A stretch of 64,000 nucleotides of DNA from Pirellulales bacterium. Lineage in GTDB: Bacteria > Planctomycetota > Planctomycetia > Pirellulales > Lacipirellulaceae. The position numbers and the translations under genes are program-made. The stretch covers positions 1 to 64,000 of the forward strand of contig JANQOF010000055.1 of assembly GCA_028279215.1 (NCBI GenBank), read 5' to 3'. The notes below the pieces were generated by a model. The model did not search any database and had not been told where the DNA came from. It was given only the letters and a program-made list of their open reading frames with translations. The stretch's first letter is position 1. Each line of letters begins with the position of its first letter. Of this stretch, positions 15,959 through 24,838 are shown piece after piece.

Positions 15959-17590
15959 TCACACCGAGGCGTACGTGACCTGCTGATCACGCATGAAAAC
16001 CACGTGCCGCCGCCACTGCTGATCGTCAGTTTCGGGACAATCGGTCCTTTGATGCCCCCCCCGCGACTCGGTACGCAGCGTCGCCGCTTCGACCATCACC
16101 CGCGAGACGGTGAGCAAGTTCTGCAACTCCCATCCGGCGGGGTCGGTGAACTGCCGGCTGAGGGCGTATCGAATCCAATTGTCGATGTTCACGGCCGCGT
16201 CGGCCAGACGAGCTGAGTCGCGCCACACGGCCACATCGCGCCACATGATGCTCTGCAGCGAGTTGCGAATATCTTCGATGTCGAGCAAGGTTCGCCCTCG
16301 GGGCACCTCGCGATTCTCTAGTGGGATGGCGGTAAACGAATCGGGCTCGTCGAGCGCGGCGGCACTCGCACCGTGACCAGCGTGAGCGCCATACACGAGG
16401 CCCTCGAGAAGGCTATTCGACGCCAGTCGGTTCGCACCGTGCAACCCGCTGGAGGTCGCCTCGCCGGCAGCCCACAGTCGCGGCACGGAAGTTCGACCTT
16501 GATGATCGACTTGCACACCGCCCAACATATAGTGCGCTCCGGGCCGCACTGGAATCGGATCGCGCGCAACGTCGATGTCGAACTCGCCGCAAGTCTTCGC
16601 GATGCCCGGAAAGCGACCATGCACGAAGTGGGCATCCAAGTGGGCCATCGTCAAGTAGACACACGGGTGATTCGTTTTTCGCATCTGCTCGACGATCGAC
16701 CGGCTGACGACGTCGCGGGGCGCAAGTTCGGCCCGCGGGTCGTAGTCGGGCATAAAGCGATGCCCACGCGAATCGATCAGCTGCGCGCCTTCGCCGCGGG
16801 TCGCTTCGGTGATCAAGCTACGGCTCGATCCCGCGATGTACAGCACCGTCGGATGGAACTGCATGAACTCCATGTCGGCGAGCGCCGCGCCGGCGCGATA
16901 ACCAATGGCGTGCCCGTCGCCTGTAGCGACAGGGGGATTGGTGGTTTCGCGATACACCTGCCCTGCCCCGCCGGTGCACAGGATGGTCTGCTTGGCCCAA
17001 ACGAACGTCTTACCGTGTTCGGCATTCCATACCAGCGCGCCGCGGCATTCGCCTTCGGTGGTTAAGAGGTCGATTGTGAAGGTGTTAGGCCAAACCTGCG
17101 CTTTGAGCTCGTCGCGAACCCTGCGGATCATGGCTCGCATGATCTCGGCGCCGGTGGCGTCGCCCATGGCGTGGACAATGCGATGATGACTATGCCCGCC
17201 TTCACGGCCGAGCATCAAATCGCCCCCATCTTCCGTATCGAACCGCGTGCCCCACTCGATCAGTTGCCGAATATGGTCCGGCGCTTCGCGGACGACCATT
17301 TCGACGACGTCGCGGTTGCAGAAGTTGGCGCCCGCAGTGAGTGTATCGGCGATGTGGCTTTCGAACCGATCGGCGGTATCGAGCACGCCCGCAATGCCGC
17401 CCTGGGCGTAGCTGCTGCTCGACTCGCGCATCCGATCTTTGGTCACAATGAGCATCGATAGCCGAGGATCGACTTCCATCGCCGCGCGTAAGCCGGCAAT
17501 GCCACCCCCGACAATCAACACGTCGACAAAATGGTGCGGAATCCGCTTGGGATGGAACGGAACCAAGTACCGCGGTGGCGAGAAGTCCAT
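15959..17590 (-). CDS. nadB: L-aspartate oxidase
   Basis: A 543-aa flavoprotein that oxidises L-aspartate to iminoaspartate, the first step of de novo NAD synthesis. The FAD-binding GGGIAGLRAA begins at residue 28; SSSSYAQGGIAG, REGGHSHHRIVHAMGDATG, GGAGQVYRETTNPPVATGDG and GLHGANRLASNSLLEG are blocks of the succinate dehydrogenase/aspartate oxidase family. The length and absence of a quinone-linked partner favour NadB over a fumarate reductase flavoprotein. ATG 17590 starts shortly before the FAD domain; an upstream start at 17659 would add 23 residues of unlikely sequence. nadA and nadC are not in this window. Confidence 0.92.
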   Translation of the reverse strand: MDFSPPRYLVPFHPKRIPHHFVDVLIVGGGIAGLRAAMEVDPRLSMLIVTKDRMRESSSSYAQGGIAGVLDTADRFESHIADTLTAGANFCNRDVVEMVVREAPDHIRQLIEWGTRFDTEDGGDLMLGREGGHSHHRIVHAMGDATGAEIMRAMIRRVRDELKAQVWPNTFTIDLLTTEGECRGALVWNAEHGKTFVWAKQTILCTGGAGQVYRETTNPPVATGDGHAIGYRAGAALADMEFMQFHPTVLYIAGSSRSLITEATRGEGAQLIDSRGHRFMPDYDPRAELAPRDVVSRSIVEQMRKTNHPCVYLTMAHLDAHFVHGRFPGIAKTCGEFDIDVARDPIPVRPGAHYMLGGVQVDHQGRTSVPRLWAAGEATSSGLHGANRLASNSLLEGLVYGAHAGHGASAAALDEPDSFTAIPLENREVPRGRTLLDIEDIRNSLQSIMWRDVAVWRDSARLADAAVNIDNWIRYALSRQFTDPAGWELQNLLTVSRVMVEAATLRTESRGGHQRTDCPETDDQQWRRHVVFMRDQQVTYASV

Positions 17591-17701
17591 GTAGGAAGTA
17601 TAGCGAGATGGCCACGCAGGAGGAAACGGGTAAGAGACATAGCAAGCCTCAGGTTTCAAACTTCAAGCTGGTATGAAACGTGAGAACCTGAAACTCAAAC
17701 C

Positions 17702-20700
17702 TCAATCTCTAGTTCGCTCGCCCCCACTTACCCCCTCCGTGTATGCTCTCAAACGATCACGGTATTTGAGTGGCACCTTGTTTTGGTAGCCTTCGCTCAG
17801 GTCGCGGAAGTCGTCCAGAGTACGCTTGGTGGTACCACCTTTCGGGCCGATGGAGGGGCCTAGATTGCGGAGACGTGCGTCGAGTTCCTGCCTTGCGGCG
17901 TCGGCATTGGGTCGCTCGGCGTCGGCTCGGAGTTTGTTCCATCGGTCGACAAACTTCTTCAGATCGTCTTTGTTCCAACCCAGCTTGTCGAGTAGCTCTT
18001 TGTCGACCTCGTTCTTTTCGAGTTGGTCCTCCAGATTGTCGAGTACCAAGTTGGTTTGCTCGCGTGCGTATTCCAAGTTGGCGTCGTCAGCGTCGGCCAA
18101 CGTGCCATCGAACTTGCCAGGCTCGGGCCCATCACCAGCGCCGTCGTTGGCCGCGGGATTACCGGTGGGGCTGCTCGACTTGTTGCCCCGCGACTCGGCG
18201 TCGCTCTGTGGCTGCTGGTTAGGATCCGCAGGTTGGCGGTCTTGCTGCTGGGCAGCGTTTTGATTCGTGGAGTCGCTCGATGTTTGCTGGCCCTCGCCGG
18301 GCTGTTTGTCGCTTGGTTTACCACCTTGCTCGTTGCCTTGGCCATCCCGCTGCTCGGAACCGTTTCCTTGCTCTTGGCCCGGCTTGCCGGTTGGTTTGTC
18401 GGACTTCCGCGAATCGCCGCCACGCTGGCCGGTTTCGCCGGGTCCTTGATCGGCGGACTGTCCCGCGCCCTCGTCGGCGGCTTGGTTCTGTCCGTCGCTG
18501 CCGGTCCCTTCTCGCGGTGCATTTTGGCCGCCGCCTTCTTCTCCGCCGCCGGTTCGGTCGCCGCCCTGTTCACCGCGCGAGTCGCTCTCCTTCTTGCTCT
18601 TTCCGGGCGCGGGTGGTTCGGTTTGGTCGGATTCTGATTCCTCGTCGCCGCTCCCGTCGCGTTTTGGGCGCTGCTGCAATTCGCGCTGGGCTTCGGGCGA
18701 GCCTTGCGGCTCAGTCTCACTTCCAGCGCCCGGCTCGCCCGAGGGATCGCGCTGGTCATCACCCGACGACTGGCTGACCCCGTCGGGCTTGGTGTCGTTC
18801 TGCTCGCCACCCTTGCTCTGCGGAGCGTCCGACCTGGTGTCGGCCCCGGAACCTTTGTCTTGGCGATCGCCATCAGCCTTCTCCGTGTCGGCATCTTCAC
18901 GTTCGCCGGTCGATTCGCCGTTGTTGGCCTGCTGGCTGTCGTTGGAGCGTTCGCCATTTGCCTCGTGCTCGCCGGTCGCTTGGTTGCCATCGGCTTGGTT
19001 ATCGGCGTTGGTCTGTTCGGCGGTTGTACTTTGGCCCGACTCGGCGTCGGCGTTTTCGCCTCCACCACGTTCGCGCTGCTGGCGGGTGGCGTTCTGCCGT
19101 TGCTCTTCGTTCAGGTGTTGCTGCATTCGCTCGAAAGCCTCGGCATCGTCGCTACCGTCGTTGGCGACCGGTCGGGAATTCTCGCCGCCGCCCGATTGGC
19201 CGCCCTGGCCGCTCTGATTGGGATCGCCTTCGGAGTCGGTCGACTCGCCAGTGGCGTTACTCTGCCCACTCGCGCCGCCTTCGCCTTGCTGATCGCGGCT
19301 ACTCGATTGTTCGCCGTTTTGCTCGTCGCCGCCCTGCGTGCCGTTGCCGCCTTTACTCTGAGCACCTTCGCCTGCCTGTCCTTCGCCGGTTTGTTGGCCC
19401 TGCTGCTCACCGCTGGCCGGGCCGTCACCGCCGGCCTCGCCTTGCTCGCCACCTTCGCCCTGGGCACCGTTACCCTGTTGGCCACCTTCGCCTTGACCTC
19501 CTTCGCCCTGACCTCCTTCGCCTTGCTCGCCGCTCTCGCCTTGCTCACCCTCGCCTTGCTGCCCTTCGCCTGGCTGTCCTTCACCCTGGTCGGTTCCCTC
19601 GCCTTGTTGCTGCTCGTTGCCCGCATTGGGGTCGCCGACGACGCGGAATTGTTTCCGCTCAGTCTTCGTGCGTCCTGCTTGCGGTAGGCGCACGTCGGTG
19701 GCCTCGGCCCAGTACTCCACCACGTCGCCTGGCTTCAACTTGTGGTCAATGGGCGTAAATTGCCACTTGCCGTCGAACCGCCCTTCGTGTCGACCATCGA
19801 GCAGTAACTCCTCGTGCACTTCGCTGCCGTCCTGCTTGGCGAACTTCAGCGCCACCGTGCGGAGGGCAAAGTCTGGATCACGGGCGTCGACCGCAATCTC
19901 AACGGTTTCATTCACCTGTATGTCGCGTTCCGGCTCGCTTGGCTCCAGCAACTCAACCTCGGGCGCGTAGTCGGGCAGGATTTCGATGGTGTGCTGCGGC
20001 GGCTCGTTGTTTTCGAGCCCTTCGATGCTTGTGAAACGAACCATATAGGTGGACGACTTGATCGCTTGCCGCCCTTCGTCGAGCGTCAACTGGTGTTCGA
20101 TCTGCGCAGTCGAACCATCGACGGTCATTCGCTTGTCGCCCGTGCCATCAGCAGCGAGATCGATGTATGCCGATTCGATGTCGGTGTTCGCTTCGGCCAC
20201 GATGGTGACTTTGGTGCCTTCGATCGCTCGGATGTCGCCGCGGTCTTCAATCGTGCGGTCGAGATAGCCAGTGTATTCAGGGAAATCGTAGTGGACCCGG
20301 CGGACGCGAATCGTCGGGGCGGTGAGCACGTAGAGTTGATAGTCGATGGTGCGGCCATCACCAGCAAGAATGCGGTACGTCAAGTCTTGGCTGATACCCG
20401 CCAGGCCGAACTCGGCGTCGTTGGTTGGTAACGTGCACGCAAAACGGCCGGCATCGTTGGCCGCCTGCATCTCAACACGACGATCGACCCGATGGCCATC
20501 GGCGGTGTCGAACGAAAGCTGCACGACTTCATCTTCGTCCAAGCCGTAGATGTTGGCGCTGATCGTGATCGCGTCGCCTTGCACCATCTCAGTGTTGCCG
20601 GGCTCGACGTCCGTAATGCGAACTCGGCTCGGCGTCGCGATGTTGGCCCACGGCATCAGCACACGGGCCGCGGTGGTGAGCGAGCTTTTCGGAGAGAGCG

Positions 20701-21259
20701 CTGCATAAATGATGGCAGCGGTAATCACGGCCAACAGCACGTAGCCCAGCTTCACCAGCGGCGAACGATCAATCGAGTCATCGACCGAGGTTTGCGAAAG
20801 ACGTTGCGCGGCATCCTCTTCCAACGCTTCGTACACAGCGCCTGGCATCTCGCGCTTGTGGCCGCGAAACATCAGGAAGTTGAGCAGGCTGTTCTTGAGC
20901 GTTGGGTGCTCGCGCTCAATCGCCACGGCGGCGTACGCGGGATTGATTTGCTGAGCGACGAGCGGCCAGATGTAGCGATAGAGATAGTAGCCACCGCTTC
21001 CAAGCATCACTAGGAACAACAACACTCGGCCCAGCGTGCCCAACCCACCGTCGACGATCCAATGCTCGATGATCGCGACGGCAAGCAAGAAGCCGATCAG
21101 CCCAATCACCAACACGAGCATCGCCTGCGAGAGCTCGACCGCCTTGACCGCTCGGCGCGTACGCTCGACCTGCCGATCGATGTACTTGTCATATTCCACG
21201 TACTCAACGGTCGATCGCTTTGGCTTGGGCGGAGCTGCGGGCGTTTGGGCGGTGGACAT
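17702..21259 (-). CDS. Large membrane protein with extreme E/G/Q/S-rich tract
   Basis: An 1185-aa protein. Residues 1-200 carry membrane helices (MLVLVIGLIGFLLAVAII and a second pair near 70-90) and YEALEEDAAQRLS; a further helix near 185 is followed by an extracytoplasmic part with beta-sandwich-like repeats (about 200-550, with TIRVRRVHYDFPEYTGYLDR), resembling DUF4175-type planctomycete proteins. From about 560 to 1040 it is almost only G, E, Q, S, N, D, T and A with no hydrophobic core, surely disordered. The last 120 residues are helical again (ARQELDARLRNLGPSIGP). ATG 21259 is the first start giving a normal N-terminus. Function unknown; a surface or cell-wall role is a guess. It is divergent from lpxK. 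Confidence 0.8.
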   Translation of the reverse strand: MSTAQTPAAPPKPKRSTVEYVEYDKYIDRQVERTRRAVKAVELSQAMLVLVIGLIGFLLAVAIIEHWIVDGGLGTLGRVLLFLVMLGSGGYYLYRYIWPLVAQQINPAYAAVAIEREHPTLKNSLLNFLMFRGHKREMPGAVYEALEEDAAQRLSQTSVDDSIDRSPLVKLGYVLLAVITAAIIYAALSPKSSLTTAARVLMPWANIATPSRVRITDVEPGNTEMVQGDAITISANIYGLDEDEVVQLSFDTADGHRVDRRVEMQAANDAGRFACTLPTNDAEFGLAGISQDLTYRILAGDGRTIDYQLYVLTAPTIRVRRVHYDFPEYTGYLDRTIEDRGDIRAIEGTKVTIVAEANTDIESAYIDLAADGTGDKRMTVDGSTAQIEHQLTLDEGRQAIKSSTYMVRFTSIEGLENNEPPQHTIEILPDYAPEVELLEPSEPERDIQVNETVEIAVDARDPDFALRTVALKFAKQDGSEVHEELLLDGRHEGRFDGKWQFTPIDHKLKPGDVVEYWAEATDVRLPQAGRTKTERKQFRVVGDPNAGNEQQQGEGTDQGEGQPGEGQQGEGEQGESGEQGEGGQGEGGQGEGGQQGNGAQGEGGEQGEAGGDGPASGEQQGQQTGEGQAGEGAQSKGGNGTQGGDEQNGEQSSSRDQQGEGGASGQSNATGESTDSEGDPNQSGQGGQSGGGENSRPVANDGSDDAEAFERMQQHLNEEQRQNATRQQRERGGGENADAESGQSTTAEQTNADNQADGNQATGEHEANGERSNDSQQANNGESTGEREDADTEKADGDRQDKGSGADTRSDAPQSKGGEQNDTKPDGVSQSSGDDQRDPSGEPGAGSETEPQGSPEAQRELQQRPKRDGSGDEESESDQTEPPAPGKSKKESDSRGEQGGDRTGGGEEGGGQNAPREGTGSDGQNQAADEGAGQSADQGPGETGQRGGDSRKSDKPTGKPGQEQGNGSEQRDGQGNEQGGKPSDKQPGEGQQTSSDSTNQNAAQQQDRQPADPNQQPQSDAESRGNKSSSPTGNPAANDGAGDGPEPGKFDGTLADADDANLEYAREQTNLVLDNLEDQLEKNEVDKELLDKLGWNKDDLKKFVDRWNKLRADAERPNADAARQELDARLRNLGPSIGPKGGTTKRTLDDFRDLSEGYQNKVPLKYRDRLRAYTEGVSGGERTRD

Positions 21260-21449
21260 AGGCGGCTGGTTCGGAGGGTTGGCCGAGCCTGGGGGACAAA
21301 GTTCAGCATTAGGACGCTCGGCCGGGGACTCTTGTTCCCCAACTGGCTCCCTTATTATACGATTCTCCGCTCCGCGGGCTTGCAATTCCCCTGTGCGCGG
21401 CGGAATCGACCAAAAATCCTCATTTGCCCAACCGTCCAGAACACCCAGC

Positions 21450-22499
21450 GTGCTCGATCCTAGCAGTTTTCGCACCATCGTAAGCGGTGAGCAACAGGGC
21501 CTCGCCGCAACCTTCACGCGGGCGCTTTTGCGCGTGGCCGAAGTGCCGTACTCGGCCGTGGTCGGCCATCGCAATCGGAAGTACGACCGAGGAGGGTCCG
21601 AGATTCATCACGTGGATGTACCGGTGATCAGCGTTGGCAATCTCACGCTCGGCGGCACCGGCAAGACACCGATGGTGAAGTGGATTGCCCGGCACCTGCG
21701 GCAGCGCGATTTGCGCGTAGCCATCCTCAGCCGCGGATACGGCGCGGCCGACGGCGCCAAGAACGACGAAGCGCTCGAACTTGAACAAGCGCTACCCGAT
21801 GTGCCGCACCTTCAATCGCCCGACCGAGTGGCGATCGCCCAAACGGCCATCGACGAACTCGAGAGCCAGGTGCTGCTGCTCGACGATGGCTTTCAGCACC
21901 GTCGTCTGGGCCGCGACTTGGACATCGTGCTGTTGGATGCCACCCAGCCGTTTGGTTTCGATCATGTGTTCCCCCGTGGCATGCTCCGCGAACCAGCCAG
22001 CGGGTTGCGACGGGCGGGCGTAGTTTGTTTGAGCCGCGCCGACTTGGTCGATGAGGCCACTCGCGAAGCGATTCGCAATCGCGCCGCGCAGCTTGCACCA
22101 GACGCCGTGTGGTGCGAAGTCGCGCACAAGCCGGCGACGTTGCTCAACTCCGAAGGCGCATCGCGGCCACTCGCCGAACTGTCAGGAGCCCGAGTGTTTG
22201 GCTTCTGCGGCATTGGCAACCCGGGTGCGTTCCGCAAAACGCTTGAGTCCGCCGCCTCCGAAATCGCCGGTTGGCGAGAGTTCCCCGACCACCATGCTTA
22301 CGTCGCCGACGACCTGGTCGACCTCGAAACCGACATCGTCGCCGCCGATGCTGCAATGGCTGTTTGCACGCAGAAAGATCTAGTCAAGCTGCGCACGCCG
22401 GCGATCGGCGACGCGGAGTTGTGGGCTGTAGTCGTGGAGATGGAGATTCTGTTGGGCGAGCAAGAGTTGGGCAATTCGATTGGGCATGCATTGGGGTAA
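21450..22499 (+). CDS. lpxK: Tetraacyldisaccharide 4'-kinase
   Basis: A 349-aa kinase that phosphorylates the 4' position of the lipid A disaccharide precursor at the inner membrane. The P-loop region GNLTLGGTGKTP is at 63-74, followed by SRGYGA, DEALELEQALPDVP, LLLDDGFQHRRLGRDLDIVLLD and FCGIGNPGAFRKTL, all conserved in LpxK. The start is a GTG at 21450, giving MLDPSSFRTIVSG, the usual beginning in planctomycete homologues; upstream in-frame codons overlap the divergent gene. Its presence implies lipid A synthesis and so a Gram-negative-type outer membrane. Confidence 0.93.
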   Translation: MLDPSSFRTIVSGEQQGLAATFTRALLRVAEVPYSAVVGHRNRKYDRGGSEIHHVDVPVISVGNLTLGGTGKTPMVKWIARHLRQRDLRVAILSRGYGAADGAKNDEALELEQALPDVPHLQSPDRVAIAQTAIDELESQVLLLDDGFQHRRLGRDLDIVLLDATQPFGFDHVFPRGMLREPASGLRRAGVVCLSRADLVDEATREAIRNRAAQLAPDAVWCEVAHKPATLLNSEGASRPLAELSGARVFGFCGIGNPGAFRKTLESAASEIAGWREFPDHHAYVADDLVDLETDIVAADAAMAVCTQKDLVKLRTPAIGDAELWAVVVEMEILLGEQELGNSIGHALG

Positions 22500-22574
22500 G
22501 GGTGTTGTAGATTCGTGAAGATGCGATGAGTGGGCGGGTAGGAGTTGGGTGGCCCGGCGTTTCACGCTTGGGCA

Positions 22575-22785
22575 ACTTACGCCGAAGGCGTTGCACAACG
22601 TAGCCCAGGGTTGCGGCGAAGCCGCTACCCTGGGTTGGGAGTTCAATCAACCCGCCTACCCCAACGGGGTTGGTCACCGTGTTCAACCCCGTTGGGGTAG
22701 TTCTTTACCATTCGATGTTTTCCCAGGGTAGATCGCTTCGCGATCCACCCTGGGCTACGTTGTGTATCCCCTTCGGGGAATTGCA
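22575..22785. repeat. Nested palindromic repeat element
   Basis: Outer arms of 17 bp (ACAACGTAGCCCAGGGT at 22595-22611 and its exact complement at 22747-22763) enclose inner perfect 16-bp arms (TACCCCAACGGGGTTG at 22657-22672 and 22684-22699). Smaller hairpins sit between them (GCGGCGAAGCCGC, GATCGCTTCGCGATC) and outside (CGCCGAAGGCG, CCCCTTCGGGG). The whole intergenic stretch 22500-22897 contains no gene. It looks like a mobile or REP-type palindromic unit and may end lpxK transcription. Confidence 0.7.
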
Positions 22786-22897
22786 TGCCTCGGCCTCATC
22801 GTCCTGGGCACGTTAATCGCCACGCTTTCTTCGCGACTCTACGCCTTTGCGTTGAACCACCCGCCCTACGTTTGTTTAGCGGGGATTAGCGTTCCTA

Positions 22898-23215
22898 CTA
22901 CACTTCCTCACCCAAACTCCTCAACAACTCAAACGTATAAATCCCTGAATTGTGCCCGTCGCTGAAGGCGATGTGGTAGGCGTAGGTGCCGGCCGGGCGC
23001 ATGCTGGCGAGGGTGATGGGGCCGCCTTCGCCGGGGCGGAGTACGGGGAGGACGTTCGACGGGGGTGGCGGTGCACCGTGCTTCTCGCGGCATGTAGCGC
23101 AAGGACAGGCGTTGCGTAAGTCGCGTACCGTGTATTCGCGCACGGTACCGTCGGACCAGGTGATCCGCAGCCGGTCGTCGGTTGGTTTTTCGAGTTGTGT
23201 AGGATGGGTCTGCAA
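22898..23215 (-). CDS. DUF971 (GBBH-like N-terminal) domain protein
   Basis: A 105-aa DUF971 protein. LRITWSDGTVREYTVRDLRNACPCATC is the diagnostic block, with a CxCxxC arrangement that could bind a metal, and the C-terminus AYHIAFSDGHNSGIYTFELLRSL completes the domain. In other bacteria DUF971 proteins have been linked to iron-sulfur protein assembly; that is family knowledge, not shown here. The only usable start is a TTG at 23215, so the N-terminus is uncertain. It lies 37 bp after the L7/L12-like gene and is probably co-transcribed with it. Confidence 0.82.
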   Translation of the reverse strand: MQTHPTQLEKPTDDRLRITWSDGTVREYTVRDLRNACPCATCREKHGAPPPPSNVLPVLRPGEGGPITLASMRPAGTYAYHIAFSDGHNSGIYTFELLRSLGEEV

Positions 23216-23252
23216 TGGTGTTACGCTTATCGCGAGGAAGTTATGTCGCTCA

Positions 23253-23498
23253 CTACGCCATCAACCGCCAAACGACGGCCGTGGCTACAAACAACAGCAC
23301 GACCGATGCGCAGCCGCTGCTCTCGGGCACTCTGTCTGGGTACTTTTCGCGGAGTTCGGCGGTTAAGGTCTCGATAAACTCCTTCGACTCTTTGAGCCCC
23401 GAGCCGGTTGCTTCGCGGTAGAGCTTGATCGCTTCGATCTTGTGGCCGGCGAAGATGGCATCGTTGATTTGGTCGCGAATGCGGTCGTCGAGTGGCAT
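23253..23498 (-). CDS. L7/L12 C-terminal-like small membrane protein
   Basis: An 81-aa protein. Residues about 18-45 (KIEAIKLYREATGSGLKESK) copy the helix-turn of the ribosomal bL12 C-terminal domain, and the last 20 residues (CASVVLLFVATAVVW) form a membrane segment. Small anchored proteins of this type are seen in several phyla; the role is unknown and it is not the ribosomal stalk protein. ATG 23498 is chosen because GGGAGGGA lies just upstream, one of the better ribosome sites in this window. Confidence 0.72.
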   Translation of the reverse strand: MPLDDRIRDQINDAIFAGHKIEAIKLYREATGSGLKESKEFIETLTAELREKYPDRVPESSGCASVVLLFVATAVVWRLMA

Positions 23499-23562
23499 GG
23501 TTCCCTCCCGTGATTGATGAGCCAAACGCAGTCTGAATTCTGGCGTGAGGTCGCACGAATCG

Positions 23563-24177
23563 TCAAGGCGAGTCGTCGTCGAGCGGATGCGGCTTGGGCG
23601 CCTGCCGGTCCTCTTTCACCTCCTCGTCCGAATCGCGAGTCGGTGGAGTGTCGTCCACGCGGCCGGCGCGAATCCAATCGCACGCCAGACTATAGAGCCA
23701 AGTCGCCAAGCCAACGCCGACCAGTCCCAGAAAGCACAGCCCAACGTACTCCGAGTGGCCCGAGAGCAAGCCGATCGGCCCAGCCAAAGCCATGTACAAT
23801 ACGGAAAAGGCGAGAACCATGCCAATCGGCTGCAGCACTCCAAGAAACAGAGCACGCCGAAGATTGCTTTGCACGCCGATGTCGGAGAGAACGTTGACGC
23901 CCCACCACCAGATGCCGGCGTATACCAACGTGTAGAGCCCTCCCCAAACAACCATTGCCCCCGTGTTGACTCCACCAAACCGTCCGATGGCGGTGATCAA
24001 CAGCAGCGGAATCTGAAGCATCGCAAACAGCGCAAAGAAGTCGATCAGTGCGAATCGCGATTGAGTTCGCTCTTTGGTTTCGATTCCTCGCCGAAGGTCG
24101 ATACTCACTAGCGCACGATAACTGCCGTAGATGGCAACCGCCGCACCGATGATCAGCAGGAGGATTCGGAGAGGCAT
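23563..24177 (-). CDS. Hypothetical multi-pass membrane protein
   Basis: A 204-aa protein with about five membrane helices (ILLLIIGAAVAIYGS, FFALFAMLQIPLLLITAIG, VVWGGLYTLVYAGIWWWGV, GVLQPIGMVLAFSVLYMAL, VGLCFLGLVGVGLATWL) and a charged C-terminal tail rich in D, E and P. No family recognised. It begins 1 nt after the stop of the upstream gene, which encodes a protein of the same size and helix plan; the shared WWWGVNVL / WWQGVLVL segment suggests an old tandem duplication. The two are surely co-expressed. Confidence 0.72.
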   Translation of the reverse strand: MPLRILLLIIGAAVAIYGSYRALVSIDLRRGIETKERTQSRFALIDFFALFAMLQIPLLLITAIGRFGGVNTGAMVVWGGLYTLVYAGIWWWGVNVLSDIGVQSNLRRALFLGVLQPIGMVLAFSVLYMALAGPIGLLSGHSEYVGLCFLGLVGVGLATWLYSLACDWIRAGRVDDTPPTRDSDEEVKEDRQAPKPHPLDDDSP

Positions 24178-24178
24178 T

Positions 24179-24802
24179 TCAATCGGTACGTTCCTTGCGC
24201 ATTTGCTCTTCTTCCGAATACCGTGCACCTGCGAGTACCCAACGGCTTCCCCATCCGACCATCACACCAATGATCGACGTTGCGATCGCTAACACAAACC
24301 ACATTTGGGTTTGGTACGAACCAAGCATGAATAGAGGAGAAGGGATAACAATGGCAACTACCGCACCTACCAGACCTAGCGCCAACGCAGGTAGAACAAG
24401 TGCCAGGTAGACGAATCGACGTCGTCCATCGGCGATACGCAGCGTAGTTAGCACGAGCACGCCTTGCCACCATATTGCGACACAAACGGCCAATAGCGAT
24501 ACCCCCAAAACAAACCGAAGGGGCACAGGCAAACTGCCCGACCGTCCGATTAGCGACAGCGCGCTCAAAGGGGGCAACACGACCACGAACAAAGCAAGCA
24601 GATCGGCAATCCCAACCTGCCTAGCGTCAACCGCCGGTACTGCCAATGCTTGCTTGAACAGTCTCAAGACTTGATGCAGTCCGAAGCCCCAACTGCCTGT
24701 CAACAACACGAGCACCGAACCTGCAAGCATCGCCTGTTGCATAGGTGCCCACTCAAGAGGTTCGTCAACTGCAATGACCAACGTGGATTGTACCATCCCC
24801 AT
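24179..24802 (-). CDS. Hypothetical multi-pass membrane protein, paralogue of its neighbour
   Basis: A 207-aa protein with about five helices (AMLAGSVLVLLTGSWGFGL, IADLLALFVVVLPPLSALSLI, FVLGVSLLAVCVAIWWQG, LVLPALALGLVGAVVAIVI, FVLAIATSIIGVMVGWGS). The helix order, the spacing and the IGR-x(n)-W-W-G pattern parallel the next gene. No enzymatic motif. ATG 24802 or the ATG two codons later is the start. Translation is probably coupled to the downstream gene. Confidence 0.7.
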   Translation of the reverse strand: MGMVQSTLVIAVDEPLEWAPMQQAMLAGSVLVLLTGSWGFGLHQVLRLFKQALAVPAVDARQVGIADLLALFVVVLPPLSALSLIGRSGSLPVPLRFVLGVSLLAVCVAIWWQGVLVLTTLRIADGRRRFVYLALVLPALALGLVGAVVAIVIPSPLFMLGSYQTQMWFVLAIATSIIGVMVGWGSRWVLAGARYSEEEQMRKERTD

Positions 24803-24838
24803 TGGTCATTGCGACTTCGGCCCTGGGCATTCGCCTTG

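Noticed and set aside
18704..19687. A plus-strand frame rich in Leu, Ala and Phe that looks like a membrane protein
   Set aside because: It is the complement of the E/G/Q/S-rich tract; GAG/CAG/GGC codons read backwards give Leu/Ala codons, so the apparent helices are an artefact.
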